A DNA stretch of 64,000 nucleotides, from positions 66,467,983-66,531,982 of the forward strand of contig CM072521.1 of NCBI GenBank assembly GCA_036898135.1, read 5' to 3'. Origin of the DNA: Oncomelania hupensis (Eukaryota; Mollusca; Gastropoda; Littorinimorpha; Pomatiopsidae). The position numbers and the translations under genes were made by a program. Positions 31,773 through 44,104 of the stretch are shown here, one piece after another. The notes beneath the pieces were generated by a model. The model worked only from the letters and a program-made list of their open reading frames with translations, ran no database searches and was not told the origin of the DNA. The number at the start of each line of letters is the position of its first letter. Within the stretch, counting starts at the first letter, position 1.

Positions 31773-34470
31773 CACCTGCCATTGTTAGAGCATCAGGGAC
31801 CACGCTTTGAGACGTTTTAGGGCAACTTCCGAAGGCACTTGCTGCTGTTGTTGCAGTATCAACTTTCAAAGGCGCTACTTGTTACGTAGTATCAACTACA
31901 GGCGCATGCTGTTGTGTAGTTTTAACTTCCACAGTTCCACAGGCACTAGATATTGTCATGACAACTTTATTCTTGCTTCTCCGTGACATGTCCACCACTT
32001 TGGCTACAAGACATGGCAGCTTCTGTGAGGCACCAGCCAGATAACACTTGTGTGTGGGATGTGTATTGTCCAGCATGCAAAGATTAAAAAAAATGAGGAA
32101 ATGTTTTGAATTGATCCGAATTTTGGGACATAACTGCAGCTAATGGAACCAAACCTGAACGACATAAGAGTTAAAAGTCTTCTGTGAGATGGCGGAGAAA
32201 ATGTCTGCTGGCAGTGATCATGATGAAGGGAGACAAACAGTTTGGGTAAAACTTAGTAAGTTGTCTCCCTTAAAGAGAAGGATCTAGAGTTCGGGATAGC
32301 ATAATTCTTATAAGATGCTGTTCTCCAGGGAGGGATACATTGAAGCTTGCTCCTGTATGTATTGTGGTGAAATATATTTTCAAAGATTCTTCAGTGAGAC
32401 ACATTGAAAACCTGTTTTCTTTTGAAGTGAATCAAATTGGAGTCTTGAATCTGGAGTTTAGAATTGACTGTCAAATGTGAGACGCGCATTAACTGTTGTT
32501 GCGGTACAAAGTGATTTGGTTGATTACCATGGAGTGATAGAGATCTGTCCTTGTGGTAGGGTTTAACACTGGGATGGAAAAGTGTTACTTCACGCAACAT
32601 TTGACCCCAAGTCCACCCAGCTGTGATTCTAGGTACCTGGCTTATTAGAACCCCACTGTACTGCAGCCACAAAGAGCGCCTGCAGTGTAGGAAATGCGTA
32701 TCTGTTGCACCAACCCCCTAGGGAAAACTGTTCCTTTTTCTGTTGGATGGGGCTGGCTGGCTGGTGGTGACAAACGAGAGATAATGTAGTTTCGTTGCCT
32801 GTGTCGTTAATTTTGAGCAATTTGTGATCAAAGGCCGACATGGTCTCATGATTTGAAAAGACCGCTGTTTTCTTTTCTCTTGCTTTAAGTGGATGATGAG
32901 AATTGTTAAGGCTGCAATGGGTGGTGTGTGTGACGCATTTGATGGATGTTGTTGAGACCGTGCTTTGTTCTGTTTGGTGGCAGCTACGTGACAGAGAAAC
33001 AGATAATGTTAAACGTGCGTATGCCTATAAAGGCAGAGAGCAATATGACGATGGGTACAGGCCGGTTTTGTTTCTCTGCTTGAGGCAGAAACTGATCAGT
33101 TGAGTCTTTGTAGTTGATAGTAGTCCTACCTATATAGATCTCAGGACTACACTTAGACCACAGCGATGATGATATCAATACTGAAACCATTCACTGACAT
33201 CTTCAGCCATGGACTTCAGGGGTACCCTGTGAATCACTATATAAATTATTCCCTTATAAATTGAAAGAAATGTCAAACTTCAATAATTTCTGTGAAAGAA
33301 ACTATTTGTCATAAAATCTTTTTTTTTAAAACTCTTTCTCTCTCTGGGTCTTTTTGTGTGATATTTTGCACCTTGGTGTGTATGCTACAGCAATCATCAA
33401 AATCAGCATCATGTTCTTAATCCACTGCATAAATAGTCCACACAAAACATACACCAATAATCAAATTCATGTAACGATCTAGCCCTAACCCTAAACCTTG
33501 CCCCATCCTTAACCCTAACTTAAGACTTAACAAGTTAAACCTAACCCTTAACCTCAGTCCATAACAGAACCCTAAAGCCATAACTCTAAAGCCAGAACCC
33601 TATCAGTAACTCTTCTTTGATGACATGATACTTCTTTTACTATGAGGTAATAATGACCTTGATGATTGCTTTATTTACTGGTGCCAGATAATGTATGAAA
33701 TTGTTGAGAGCTGAGCGTTGTTTGTGAATTGATTGCACTGTTATGCTTAGAAGTGTTTTTGTCACAGTATGTCTGTAGTGTTTGAGTGAATATTTTGTAC
33801 AGTGATATCCTTATCATACACATGTTGAGGTGGCTCTCTGAGTGTGTTTCCATTTGCTCTTCAGTGATACTGGCAGCTAAAACCTGTAGAAGGAGAAACA
33901 AAAAACACTCTTCATTTCATTATTTAACTTCTAAAAATTTTTTATCTCAATTGTAAACCTAAAACGTAGTGGCAAATATTTACATATGTGTTGTTGTTCA
34001 TGTTCAGCCACCTCTGAGGCTGTTTAACTTCATTTGTTTGGAGTGAGAGAGAGAGAGAGAGTGTGTCACCCCTTGTGAGTTTGTGATTTTTTTTTTTTAA
34101 TTTATTTATTTCCAGTACTTGCTGTACATTAATGCTAGTACAGTTAATTTTCCTTTCAATAATGTTTTGATTGAATATGTTTTATGTGATAGTATTTTTA
34201 AATGTAATCCATTGCAAGCAACACGACATAGTTTTCAAATGGGTGTATTTGACTCACAAATGTTTTGACTTGATGAATGTTAGATTAGAAAATTTGAGTG
34301 TTTTAGACACAGTGGATAAATGGATATAAGATATATGAGTCAGGCAGCTGCACATTTTGGTTCAAGTTTTAGACAGTGGATAAATTGATTATGATATATA
34401 TGAACATTACGAAGTGAAATGGCTACATTAGGCTGTGGTAAGTCCAAACACAACATATATATAATATATA
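31773..34470 (+). other. DNTTIP1 3'UTR and intergenic sequence
   Basis: The 3'UTR probably covers the first part. Between 33480 and 33610 there is degenerate CCCTAA/TTAACC-rich sequence. No further exon is seen. Confidence 0.45.
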
Positions 34471-34474
34471 TGTT

Positions 34475-34675
34475 TGTGGTATCCCGACCACCCTAATTTT
34501 TTGGCACTACCCTAACCTTTCTTGGGTGGGGATTGTCTGGATTTTTTTTTTAAGCCTAAAAGTAAAAAGCCACAAAAATTGCACCCAAGGTGGAAAAGGT
34601 TTAAAGAAGAAAAAAGAAGAAGCTGGCCTACTGACCCTTTTTGTTTTTTTTAACCTATGTTACCGTAAACAGACG
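34475..34675 (+). mobile_element. Small TIR element, family T, copy 3
   Basis: Core ACCCTAATTTTTTGGCA and CACCCAAGGTGGAAAAGG, right end TTACCGTAAACAGAC. The left inverted repeat is lost or diverged. Confidence 0.6.
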
Positions 34676-35036
34676 TTGTTTTTTTGGGCCTAAAGTAAAA
34701 ATGTCTTTGCGAACAATGGATAGAATGAAAGCAACATGCGTGGGCTACTCTTTGACCTGACCCCAAACTGATATTTTTATTTAAATATTTAAAATGACAA
34801 AATATTCAGTTTTGGTTGAATTTCTTCGAAAGCTCTTTGAGAATGATGAGATCTTTTACCTACATGTAGGAAAGTTTTAAGTGCCAAGAGTGGCATCATT
34901 TATGTACTAAGTTCCACACTAATGCAGAGACAGAGAAAAGCAATCAGTATTCAATGTTTGTACTCCCCACCCCTCTTGTGATAGCGATTAGTGAAGATTT
35001 AGAGGTTGTGGAAGAATACAAAACTAAAAAGAGTAA

Positions 35037-35285
<249 letters not shown>

Positions 35286-35569
35286 GGAGATATCATATAG
35301 AGAGGCCTTGGATTTGATGTTCAGTGTGGTTACTAAACAATTTTGTACTGATGTGAACATTGCATATCACTTGTAACTCACATCATTAGCAATGTGAGTC
35401 TATGTACTCCTCCCCCCTCCCATCCCCCACCTCACCACCCCTTACCCCCCAAAAAATAAAAATAAAAATTTCCAGATTTTTGCAAATATATGCGAGATGA
35501 GTCCTAAATTGTCCAATAATAACGTGTTGTTTTTTAAATGTGTCCGTCTCGCCACTGTCCATCATCTGT

Positions 35570-36310
35570 CTGTGCAAAACTTGCAAGTGGATTAATATCT
35601 CACAACCTATTTAAACTATCACAACCAAACTTGGTAAGACGGTATATTATATCCATGAGATCTCATAAATGATCAGTGAATGAATGACTTCACTTCAAGG
35701 TCAATGTCACAGAGTCATCAAGTTTTAAAAAATGACAATTTTTGGACAAATTTAACTTTTTAAATTTTTTTTCAATATTGTTAATATTGAGCTTATGATT
35801 CTTTGTTGCATGACAGATATCAATCAGACACGTATACTATGCAAATTTGGTCAACCTCACTCCAAGATCACTGGAGCTGTCCAAAGTTGGTTAGTATAGG
35901 TACTTGGAAGTGACCTTGACCCTAAACATGAGAGATATAAAGTCCAAACTTGTTGTATTTAGAGATGATACTGATAGATTAAGCATTCATATATGTTCCG
36001 CTTTTGCATTGCTTTTGAAGGTCAAGGTCATTTGAGACATTGCCTAAACAATGTTTTTTTAAGTCATCGTATCATGGTTGAATGGCACTATTTAACCCAT
36101 AGTATTCAACAACATTGGGTTATTTGATCATAAACAAGACTGAGAGGTCAAGTGAAGGTTAAGGTCATCCTAAGGTAAAGCTCACTAAAGGTTAAGGTCA
36201 AAGTCAGTAATACTTTGCATTTTAATGCCACTGTTTTATTTTTTTCTTTTGTGGGCACTCCTTTTCATGTTACATGCGAGTCATACGGGCTTTGCCCTTC
36301 TAGTTTTAAA
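35570..36310 (+). repeat. Dispersed repeat with 'GGTCAAGGTCATT' motifs
   Basis: Non-coding ~740-bp unit rich in short AAGGTCA motifs (35700-35710, 36015-36025, 36160-36200), ending GGGCTTTGCCCTTCTAGTTT. Its end is shared with 17155-17290. Class unknown. Confidence 0.5.
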
Positions 36311-36914
36311 TAGAACTGCTTTTTGTGTGTGTGTGTGAGACAAAATGTATTTGTAATCCTAACAATTATGGTAATAGAATGTAATTGCTGGTCTGTGATT
36401 TCATCTGCCAATGTGAGAGCCCCCTGGCCTGTTACCTGACCCTCACTTTATGTCTTTTATTAGCTGAGCTCACTCACCAAGTGTCAGGACATTGACCATT
36501 ACAGTCTGCTCTCTCAATACCATGGACAATGGTCAACCTTGAGTCACTGGAAAGTTCAGGAAAACGACCGGTGATTTGGGGTACATCAATATATTTAATG
36601 AACAGAGGGCCAAGTGACCGTGCAACACTGAACGTGGCAGCTTTGTGTACGTTGAGAAAAGGCAGCATTTTCTGGCAGACACGTGAACACTGTGGCTGTT
36701 GATGACTCATGTTTGTATCTCTGTTGTGACTACCTGTTGGACGCTAATATGCTTTGATGAGTGCGTTTGTGTGTGTATATATATATTGTACTCTGTCAGA
36801 TCAGACAATAACTATAAAGCAAGTCTGTGCACGAATGCGTTTGATGGCAGGGACTTTATTGTGATAGTGGTGTCGTAGGCAGTGAGTGGCAGTACTGAAA
36901 TACAGCCAGCAGGC

Positions 36915-37015
36915 ACTAGGGCACTTTTCCACTCATCCCTCCCCAGTACTGTGCTCAGTTGTCTGGGGAGTCAGATGATGCAAGTTGGAGCCTTAAGCGG
37001 CTTGAGTTAGATCCT
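36915..37015 (+). mobile_element. SINE-like repeat, family S2, copy 4 (fragment)
   Basis: GTCAGATGATGCAAGTTGGA and TTAGATCCTGTTTCTT match the 22.5-kb copy. The next element (minus-strand SINE S1 tail) is inserted directly after it. Confidence 0.5.
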
Positions 37016-37018
37016 GTT

Positions 37019-37230
37019 TCTTTTTTTTTTTTCTTTTTTTTGGACACTTTATTGTCCCTTTTTATCGGGAAATTCTGGGCCGCCTCCTCTGTGGAAGACG
37101 TAGTCGCAGCCTGTGGCCTGCTCAAATCCAACCTACCTAAAATTAATTGAGTTTTTGACATTTTTGCTGGGGGAGCAAAACCAAAGTACCCGGAGGAAAC
37201 CCCTGAGACGTCGCCCGAGTTGAAATAATT
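37019..37230 (-). mobile_element. SINE family S1, copy 1 (5'-truncated)
   Basis: On the minus strand it has the body CTCCCCCAGCAAAAATGTCA, the 'AGGTAGGTTGG' block and the 3' end AGAATTTCCCGATAAAAAGG followed by an A/G-rich tail. The tRNA-like head is missing. Confidence 0.7.
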
Positions 37231-37515
37231 GGTTGAGTGTACATAGGCTGAGGGCCTCATAGACCTGGCATGTGATGGTTGGTTGAGTGTACATAGGCTG
37301 AGGGCCTCATAGACCTGGCATGTGATGGTTGGTTGAGTGTAGGCTGAGGGCCTTATAGACCTGGCATGTGATGGTTGTTTGAGTGTAGGCTGAGGGCCTC
37401 ATAGACCTGGCATGTGATGGTTGGTTGAGTGTAGGCTGAGGGTTTTATAGACCTGACATGTGATGGTTGGTTGAGTGTAGGCTGAGGGCCTCATATACCT
37501 GGCATGTGATGGTTG
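37205..37515 (+). repeat. Minisatellite, ~46-bp unit x ~6.5
   Basis: Unit GGTTGAGTGTAGGCTGAGGG plus CCTCATAGACCTGGCATGTG. The first two units carry an extra ACATA. The array begins at the 5' edge of the truncated S1 SINE. Confidence 0.9.
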
Positions 37516-37619
37516 AGTGTAGATAGGTTGGTGATGTCCTAACGTTGTGAAGAGTAGACTGTAGTCACAGTGTGAATTGTGGTAGACATTTCAGTGCCTG
37601 TTGTTTGCTCATAGCTAAC

Positions 37620-37760
37620 CCACTGTTAACACGGGTGTCGGACACTACAGCGAGCTACTCTACAGGAAGGATATTACCACAAGGGACACTACCCCGAACG
37701 TGACTCCACCGCGAAGGGTATCTTACCATGTGTGCGACACTACAGCAAAGCCTTTTATTT
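37620..37760 (+). repeat. Degenerate GACACTACC repeats, arm 1 of an inverted pair
   Basis: Loose ~18-bp units (GGACACTACC, GCGACACTACAG). The reverse complement of the same unit fills 38480-38650, so the two arms face each other across ~730 bp that hold an S1 SINE. Confidence 0.5.
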
Positions 37761-38187
37761 TCATGGGAGAGAGAGAGAGAGAAAGAAAAAGAGAGAGAGA
37801 CAACACCACCACATCCACAAAGGAATTAGAATAAATGTAAATTTCTATAAAAATAATGGACTAACCTCTCTAGACCTTCTGAATGTGTAACTATCAATCA
37901 AACTCTGGTCTTTTTCTCAGAAAGATATTAACACTTCCATTTTTCTGAAATTATGGCTGCAGAGGATAGACTTGCATTTACCAAAACTGACTCCCTCTGT
38001 CAAACGTTAGTAAAAAGTTGTGATGATGAATCTAGAGGACTGATTTTCGTGCTTCAATAGTTCTCTGATTTTACTTTTACATAATTATTACTAGCAGTAG
38101 CTGTAACAAAGATGACTGAGTGAGATTGATGATAACACAGGACCAAAAATGTAACTGCACACTCACTGTGACCCCACCCTATAGTAG

Positions 38188-38492
38188 TTTTTTTTTATAC
38201 TTTATTGTTCATTTTTATCGGGAAATTCTGGGCCACCTCACCTCCTCTGGGAAAGGTATAGGCACAGCCCAAACCCAACCTACCTAATAATAATTGTGTT
38301 TTTAACATTTTGCTGGGGGAGCAAACTGGAGTACCATGAGAAATCCCAGAGAAGTTGCCTGAGTTGAAAGTAAATAATTTTCGCAGAAACATAAGGCCGC
38401 GCGGCAGGATCAATCCCACATCTGTCAAATGCCATTGGTTTCTAGCCTTTGGACAAGGCAAGTTTGTCCCACCTTAGACCACTGGGCTCAAT
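38188..38492 (-). mobile_element. SINE family S1, copy 2, full length
   Basis: On the minus strand the head reads GCCCAGTGGTCTAAGGTGGG (box A region) and GGGATTGATCCTGCC (box B region), then the body and the end AGAATTTCCCGATAAAAATG with an A-rich tail. This is the most complete of the four copies and defines the family as tRNA-derived, about 300 bp. Confidence 0.82.
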
Positions 38493-38650
38493 AGTGTCGC
38501 ACTTGCGATTAAGTTGCTCATGGTAGTGTTCCACTTGAGGCATGTTGCACTCATGATAGTGTCTCTTGTGGTAGTTTCTTGCTCATGGTAGTGTCCCTCG
38601 CAATAACGTCCTTGCGGTAGAGTCACTCACTGAAATATCCCTCACGTTAG
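38480..38650 (-). repeat. Degenerate GGTAGTGTC repeats, arm 2 of an inverted pair
   Basis: Units such as CATGGTAGTGTCCCTCG and TAGTGTCGCAC, inverse to those at 37620-37760. Confidence 0.5.
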
Positions 38651-38659
38651 TGTTTGTAG

Positions 38660-40830
38660 CATAATCATTATAACTGCTGGGGTCCCTTTCCCCACCCCTC
38701 CAAACCCTCACCCCTTACCCTGATGTTGATCTGACTAATCCTTGTATGACAATCCACTTAAAATCAGTGTGTGATGTCCTTGTGTAGGTTGAAAATCAGT
38801 TGTGGTTGAGATGAAGTGTGGTTTACATTTTGTTGTTGCTGTGGTGATTTTTAAAAAAAATGAATACATTAACCATAATATTTGACAGAACATTATCAAT
38901 CTCTCATTCTGTCAGATTTAATTAAATGAAATGAAATATTTTTAAATATATATAATATATAATTGCACACTTAGCGGAACTAGTGAACAAATTGTGTCAT
39001 TTGCTGTGTAATTTCAGCCAACAGGTATTAAAAGAAATGTGCTTTTGATTTTGATTTTTTTAATATAATAAAAATAAATCGGCACTCAGATACTGTGTTG
39101 GAGAATCACATACATATATAATTTGTAAAACTATTGCTTATTGCTAAATGATATTGGTGGATATTTGTGATGTTGTTAATCAGAGTTTTATGGTGTACAT
39201 GCTAATGTTCATCATCAGATACCACTGTTTTGTAAATACAGACACTTGACATTTTGTGTATGGTGTATGCTTTTGTGTCACAGGAATTATGAAACAAAAG
39301 CAGATTTTTAACAAAGAAATTGTAAATACAGTAGTTTCTTTTGTTGAATGGAATCCCAAGTACGAAATACGATTACAGAACTTTGTTTGGCTTTACGTTG
39401 TAACATTGAACTGCACCGATGAGTGATCAAATTGGTTTTACTTTATCTCGGCTTTGAATTTGAATCCAATGGTAAAATTATTAGAATGATTCTCAGAGAG
39501 AATGTATGTGTGTGTGTGTGTCAATGTAGAAACACCATTATTGTTACACACTCTTTATACTCTACCTTCGTTCTTTTGACCGCCTCGTTATTTTGGCGTC
39601 AAAACGGTGTTCCTTTAGGGGTAAGGCTGTATTAGGGTTAGGTAAAAATGGACAAATTTTTTTAAAATGTCAAAACAACGTATGTGGCATTTCATGAAAG
39701 TCATAACAACTGTGTTTTTACACGGTTGTGTGTGTATGTTTGTGTGTGAGTGAAACAAAATGAGAACCGTCCGTAATGGCCGGTCGCCTGATACTGCATG
39801 AACGAGTTCAGCTGAATTACACAAGAGGACATAAGTGTGTGTGTGTGTGTAAGTGCGCACGTGAGTATTTGTAAGGGCATGTGAAACTGGGTGTGGTGTA
39901 GGTCAACAACATATTGGGGTACATGATATTATTGCTATAAGATTGCTGTGCAATGTTTCTTTCCCCTTACTAACCTCAACAGGCAATAGGGAAATGCCCA
40001 AGTGACTGATTAGACAGGACAAAAGGCAGAAGACTGTCGGATGATTGTCTCAGTGGGTTGACTACATAGTTGATTTCATGACTGACTGACTCAGATAATT
40101 ACTGTTGAATGGATGATGACAAGCTTACTTGATTGGATAACTTGAGAGCAAGACTACTTACTGTCCAGTGTGGGAGTTAGAGAAGATGAAACATGAATCA
40201 ATCAAACAAATGAACAAATTGGTTACTGCGACGATTGTGCATGATCATTTTGCAATATTCTGTCATTCTTTGTATTTTATAATTAATTTGATTGTTTTGT
40301 TTTTTTGTCCCAATTTTTTAAAGGTAATATTTGTCCAACGCAAGCAACAGAATTGACACGTATTTCATTGCTTCAGCATGTTTCCATCAGCATAGCATAC
40401 ATAATGATAATTTTCTACTTGTGTTCCACCGTACTGCCATTAATTAATCACAGTAAATTATACTAAATTATTTTGATCATTGTCGTGCATGATAAACTGA
40501 CTGTTCAGGTAGGTTAACTTCAGGGAATACTTTAATGCCAGATCTATGTTAGATTGATAGACGTCATGACACATTTCCTTCTTCCTAGCTTATAATATTA
40601 AATGAAAGTACTTGAAAATGTGTTCTTATATAGCGCACTTGCCAGCTAAAGGAATAGCTGTAGGCAGTGGAGAGAGAATATTTCAAATTAATGCTATAAA
40701 TGCAAGGTGTCAACATGATCAAAAAGTACTATTTTGTCATGGTGGTGAAACAGATATATTGATATTAACCCTTTTGGGCAGCCGTGTGTGGGTGTATCTT
40801 GGTGAACACAATGGGACATTTATTTTGTGT
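38660..40830. other. Intergenic, no feature recognised
   Basis: AT-rich with short TG runs (39505-39520, 39838-39850). I see no exon and no clear element. Confidence 0.45.
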
Positions 40831-40839
40831 GTAAGAGAC

Positions 40840-42055
40840 CATTGTGTAAGGTTGGAAGAAGATATTGTGTGTGTGTAAGAGACCATTGTTTAAGGGTGGA
40901 AGAAGATATTGTGTGTGTGTAAGAGACAATTGTGTAAGGGTGGAAGAAGATATTGTGTGTGTAAGAGACAATTGTGTAAGGGTGGAAGAAGATATTGTGT
41001 GTGTGTAAGAAACAATTGTGTAAGGGTGGAAGAAGATATTGTGTGTGTAAGAGACAATTGTGTAAGGGTGGAAGAAGATATTGTGTGTGTGTGTAAGAGA
41101 CAATTGTGTAAGGGTGGAAGATGATATTGTGTGTGTGTAAGAGACAATTGTGTAAGGGTGGAAGAAGATATTGTGTGTGTAAGAGACAATTGTGTAAGGG
41201 TGGTAGAAGATATTGTGTGTGTGTAAGAGACAATTGTGTAAGGGTGGAAGAAGATATTGTGTGTGTGTAAGAGACAATTGTGTAAGGGTGGAAGAAGATA
41301 TTGTGTGTGTGTAAGAGACAATTGTGTAAGGGTGGAAGAAGATATTGTGTGTGTAAGAGACAATTGTGTAAGGGTGGAAGAAGATATTGTGTGTGTAGGA
41401 GACAATTGTGTAAGGGTGGAAGAAGATATTGTGTGTGTAAGAGACAATTGTGTAAGGGTGGAAGAAGATATTGTGTGTGTAAGAGACAATTGTGTAAGGG
41501 TGGAAGAAGATATTGTGTGTGTGTAGGAGACAATTGTGTAAGGGTGGAAGAAGATATTGTGTGTGTAAGAGACAATTGTGTAAGGGTGGAAGAAGATATT
41601 GTGTGTGTGTAAGAAACAATTGTGTAAGGGTGGAAGAAGATATTGTGTGTGTGTAAGAGACAATTGTGTAAGGGTGGAAGAAGATATTGTGTGTGTGTAA
41701 GAGACAATTGTGTAAGGGTGGAAGAAGATATTGTGTGTGTGTAAGAGACAATTGTGTAAGGGTGGAAGAAGATATTGTGTGTGTGTAAGAGACCATTGTG
41801 TAAGGGTGGAAGAAGATATTGTGTGTGTGTAAGAGACCATTGTGTAAGGGTGGAAGAAGATATTGTGTGTGTGTAAGAGACCATTGTGTAAGGGTGGAAG
41901 AAGATATTGTGTGTGTGTAAGAGACCATTGTGTAAGGGTGGAAGAAGATATTGTGTGTGTAGGAGACAATTGTGTAAGGGTGGAAGAAGATATTGTGTGT
42001 GTGTAGGAGACAATTGTGTAAGGGTGGAAGAAGATATTGTGTGTGTGTAGGAGAG
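40840..42055 (+). repeat. Large minisatellite, 42-44-bp unit x ~28
   Basis: Unit GAGACAATTGTGTAAGGGTG plus GAAGAAGATATT and a (GT)3-4 linker. Length varies through the GT count. The unit lacks stops on the minus strand in all frames, which creates false frames of nearly 400 codons. A GAGACCATT sub-type sits at both edges, GAGACAATT in the middle. Confidence 0.95.
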
Positions 42056-42789
42056 GATTAGGTGGGGGGTCTACGTGGGGATAAGCGATGCGTGTGTGTG
42101 TTTAGGAGGGGATTTGTTTGGGTGTAATTAATGTTATTTTGCATCTTCCCCAATTGTTGTTTACAATGAATGGTTGCAGACTTGTACATAACCTGAGAAC
42201 AGCCCACTACTAAGGAAAAGTACATAAATTAACCGTTTGCCATTTACATCAACCATTCTCTGTGATGTTTGTTTTTGTGTCAACATTCTTGTATTAACAG
42301 TACTTTGTAAATCATATATTGTAATTGTAAATGAAATACTACATTGTAAATTAAATATTACTTTGGTTAAATAAAATATTGCTTCCTTAAAAAAAAACAC
42401 ACACAGAAACCCCACACAATTGCAACTACATAGGTATGTGGTAAGATGTAGACACGCATATGAAATACTGTGCAATGTTTACTTGTCACATTTTGTAAAG
42501 TGTACATATTCTTTTTGGGGTGGGGGTGATGGGAGGGGGAACTGTTAAACGTGTGTTTGTTTAATTGAAAGAGAAACAATGCCGTTAGTGTGATATGGGT
42601 TGTTAACATTTTTGAAATGCATTCATATTGTGACTGACATGCATGCAACAACGTAAGTCTATGCATGTATTTTTCTAATTGTCTATCTGTGCTTGGTTTC
42701 TTAGTGATATACCCAGTTCAGTGAACATTAGGTAATGCTGTCAGAATTCAAGAAATACCCAGTTGAGGCGTAGATCAATGAACGACATC

Positions 42790-43345
42790 CCCTCAGGGGG
42801 GTACCGGGGATTTCTGCATAAATAGTATCCCCACTTTCTGGAAATTTAGTGCTTTAAATTCCCACTGCCGCTATCTTTCTCCTTTGTTCTTTCTCATTCC
42901 TATACTTTGTTCTATCATTCTACTATACTATTTTCTTATTCTCTATAGACCAGTCACCTACCTTTTTTCTTGAAAACTCTTCCGGGAAAAAACTCCTCAT
43001 TTGTGTGTGATGTCTGTTGTATCAGCTTAGGAATATTGGACACTTTCTGTCAAATGGTCACTAGGGCTTCCTATGATATTATTATTTAGCGATGTAGGCA
43101 TTTTTTATGTATGTGTTTCGTTGATATTTTATAATTCTGTTTGTATTCTATTTTGTTTTTTAAATGGGGGTTCGATAAATTAGAATATTATATAGCCTCA
43201 TCGTCCCCTCTTTATTGTAAAGTGACCAGCTGGTGGAGTGCTTTCAGTGTTACCACTGGGGTTGTTTCAGCAGATCTTTTATGTGGATCAGAGGTGAATC
43301 CTCTTTCAGCAAAGTTGTACCCTGTAAGCAATGAATAACTAACAA
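42790..43345 (+). mobile_element. Dispersed retroposon family R, copy C
   Basis: Starts at CATAAATAGTATCCCCACTT, lacks the extra 290-bp segment, and ends TAAGCAATGAATAACTAAC, a decayed ACTA tail. Confidence 0.75.
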
Positions 43346-43644
43346 ACAAAAATGAACGGCAGATAATGTTGTCAGAGTTCAACCCTAGTGTTGCCCTGGG
43401 CTGTATACAAGAGCAAAGGGACTTAACTGCAAAGTCCACCAATACTGAGCCACATTTGGAAGGGATATAATCCTATTGTAACAAGCAGCTCAATAGGCCA
43501 TTTTAGTATTAAGAGGCTGTGGATACCTGTGTCTACTTATTACTAGACTGGTATGCCTCAGCAGCTAGTTGCCAGTGCTGGGTGTGATGCAGGTTCAAAT
43601 CTTTTTGCATGGCCCAGTGGGGAATAAACTGACACTTGGGATGC

Positions 43645-43775
43645 CTGGAATGTTAGCAGTAAACTTGGATTGGAATGTTAGCAGTAAACTTGGATTGGAA
43701 TGTTAGCAGTAAACTTGGACTGGAATGATAGCAGTAACCTTGGATTGGAATGTTAGCAGTAAACTTGGATTGGAA
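43645..43775 (+). repeat. Minisatellite, 25-bp unit x ~5
   Basis: Unit GGAATGTTAGCAGTAAACTT. Confidence 0.9.
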
Positions 43776-44104
43776 TGAACTGAACAATGTTTTTTGTTTG
43801 TTTGTTTTAAAATTGATTTTGTTTTTTAAAGTCCCAAAACCTCCCTCTATGTAGAATAGTGCACATACATTAACTCACAAAGGCACAAACATATGATATA
43901 CAGGAACACACACAACTTAATGATATTGTTTTTACAGTGTCGGTCCCTTCCTCTACACTCCTTAAATTACAACTAATCATGGATTGAACTTGACACCTTA
44001 TCCCTTTTGTTTGAATATTGAAGGATGAATATGCTTTCATTGTTGAATAGTTTGTTTCTTCATAAATCAATTGTATGTATATTGACATGAATATGTAGAA
44101 AAAG

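Noticed and set aside
33480..33610. Interstitial telomere array
   Set aside because: CCCTAA/TTAACC motifs are too irregular; no run of identical hexamers.
36474..36710. 78-codon minus-strand frame with normal composition
   Set aside because: No recognisable motif, splice context or homologue; chance frame is likely.
40765..42013. Open frames of 359-397 codons on the minus strand (HTHNIFFHPYT repeats)
   Set aside because: They are translations of the 42-44-bp minisatellite, open in all three frames at once; no gene structure.
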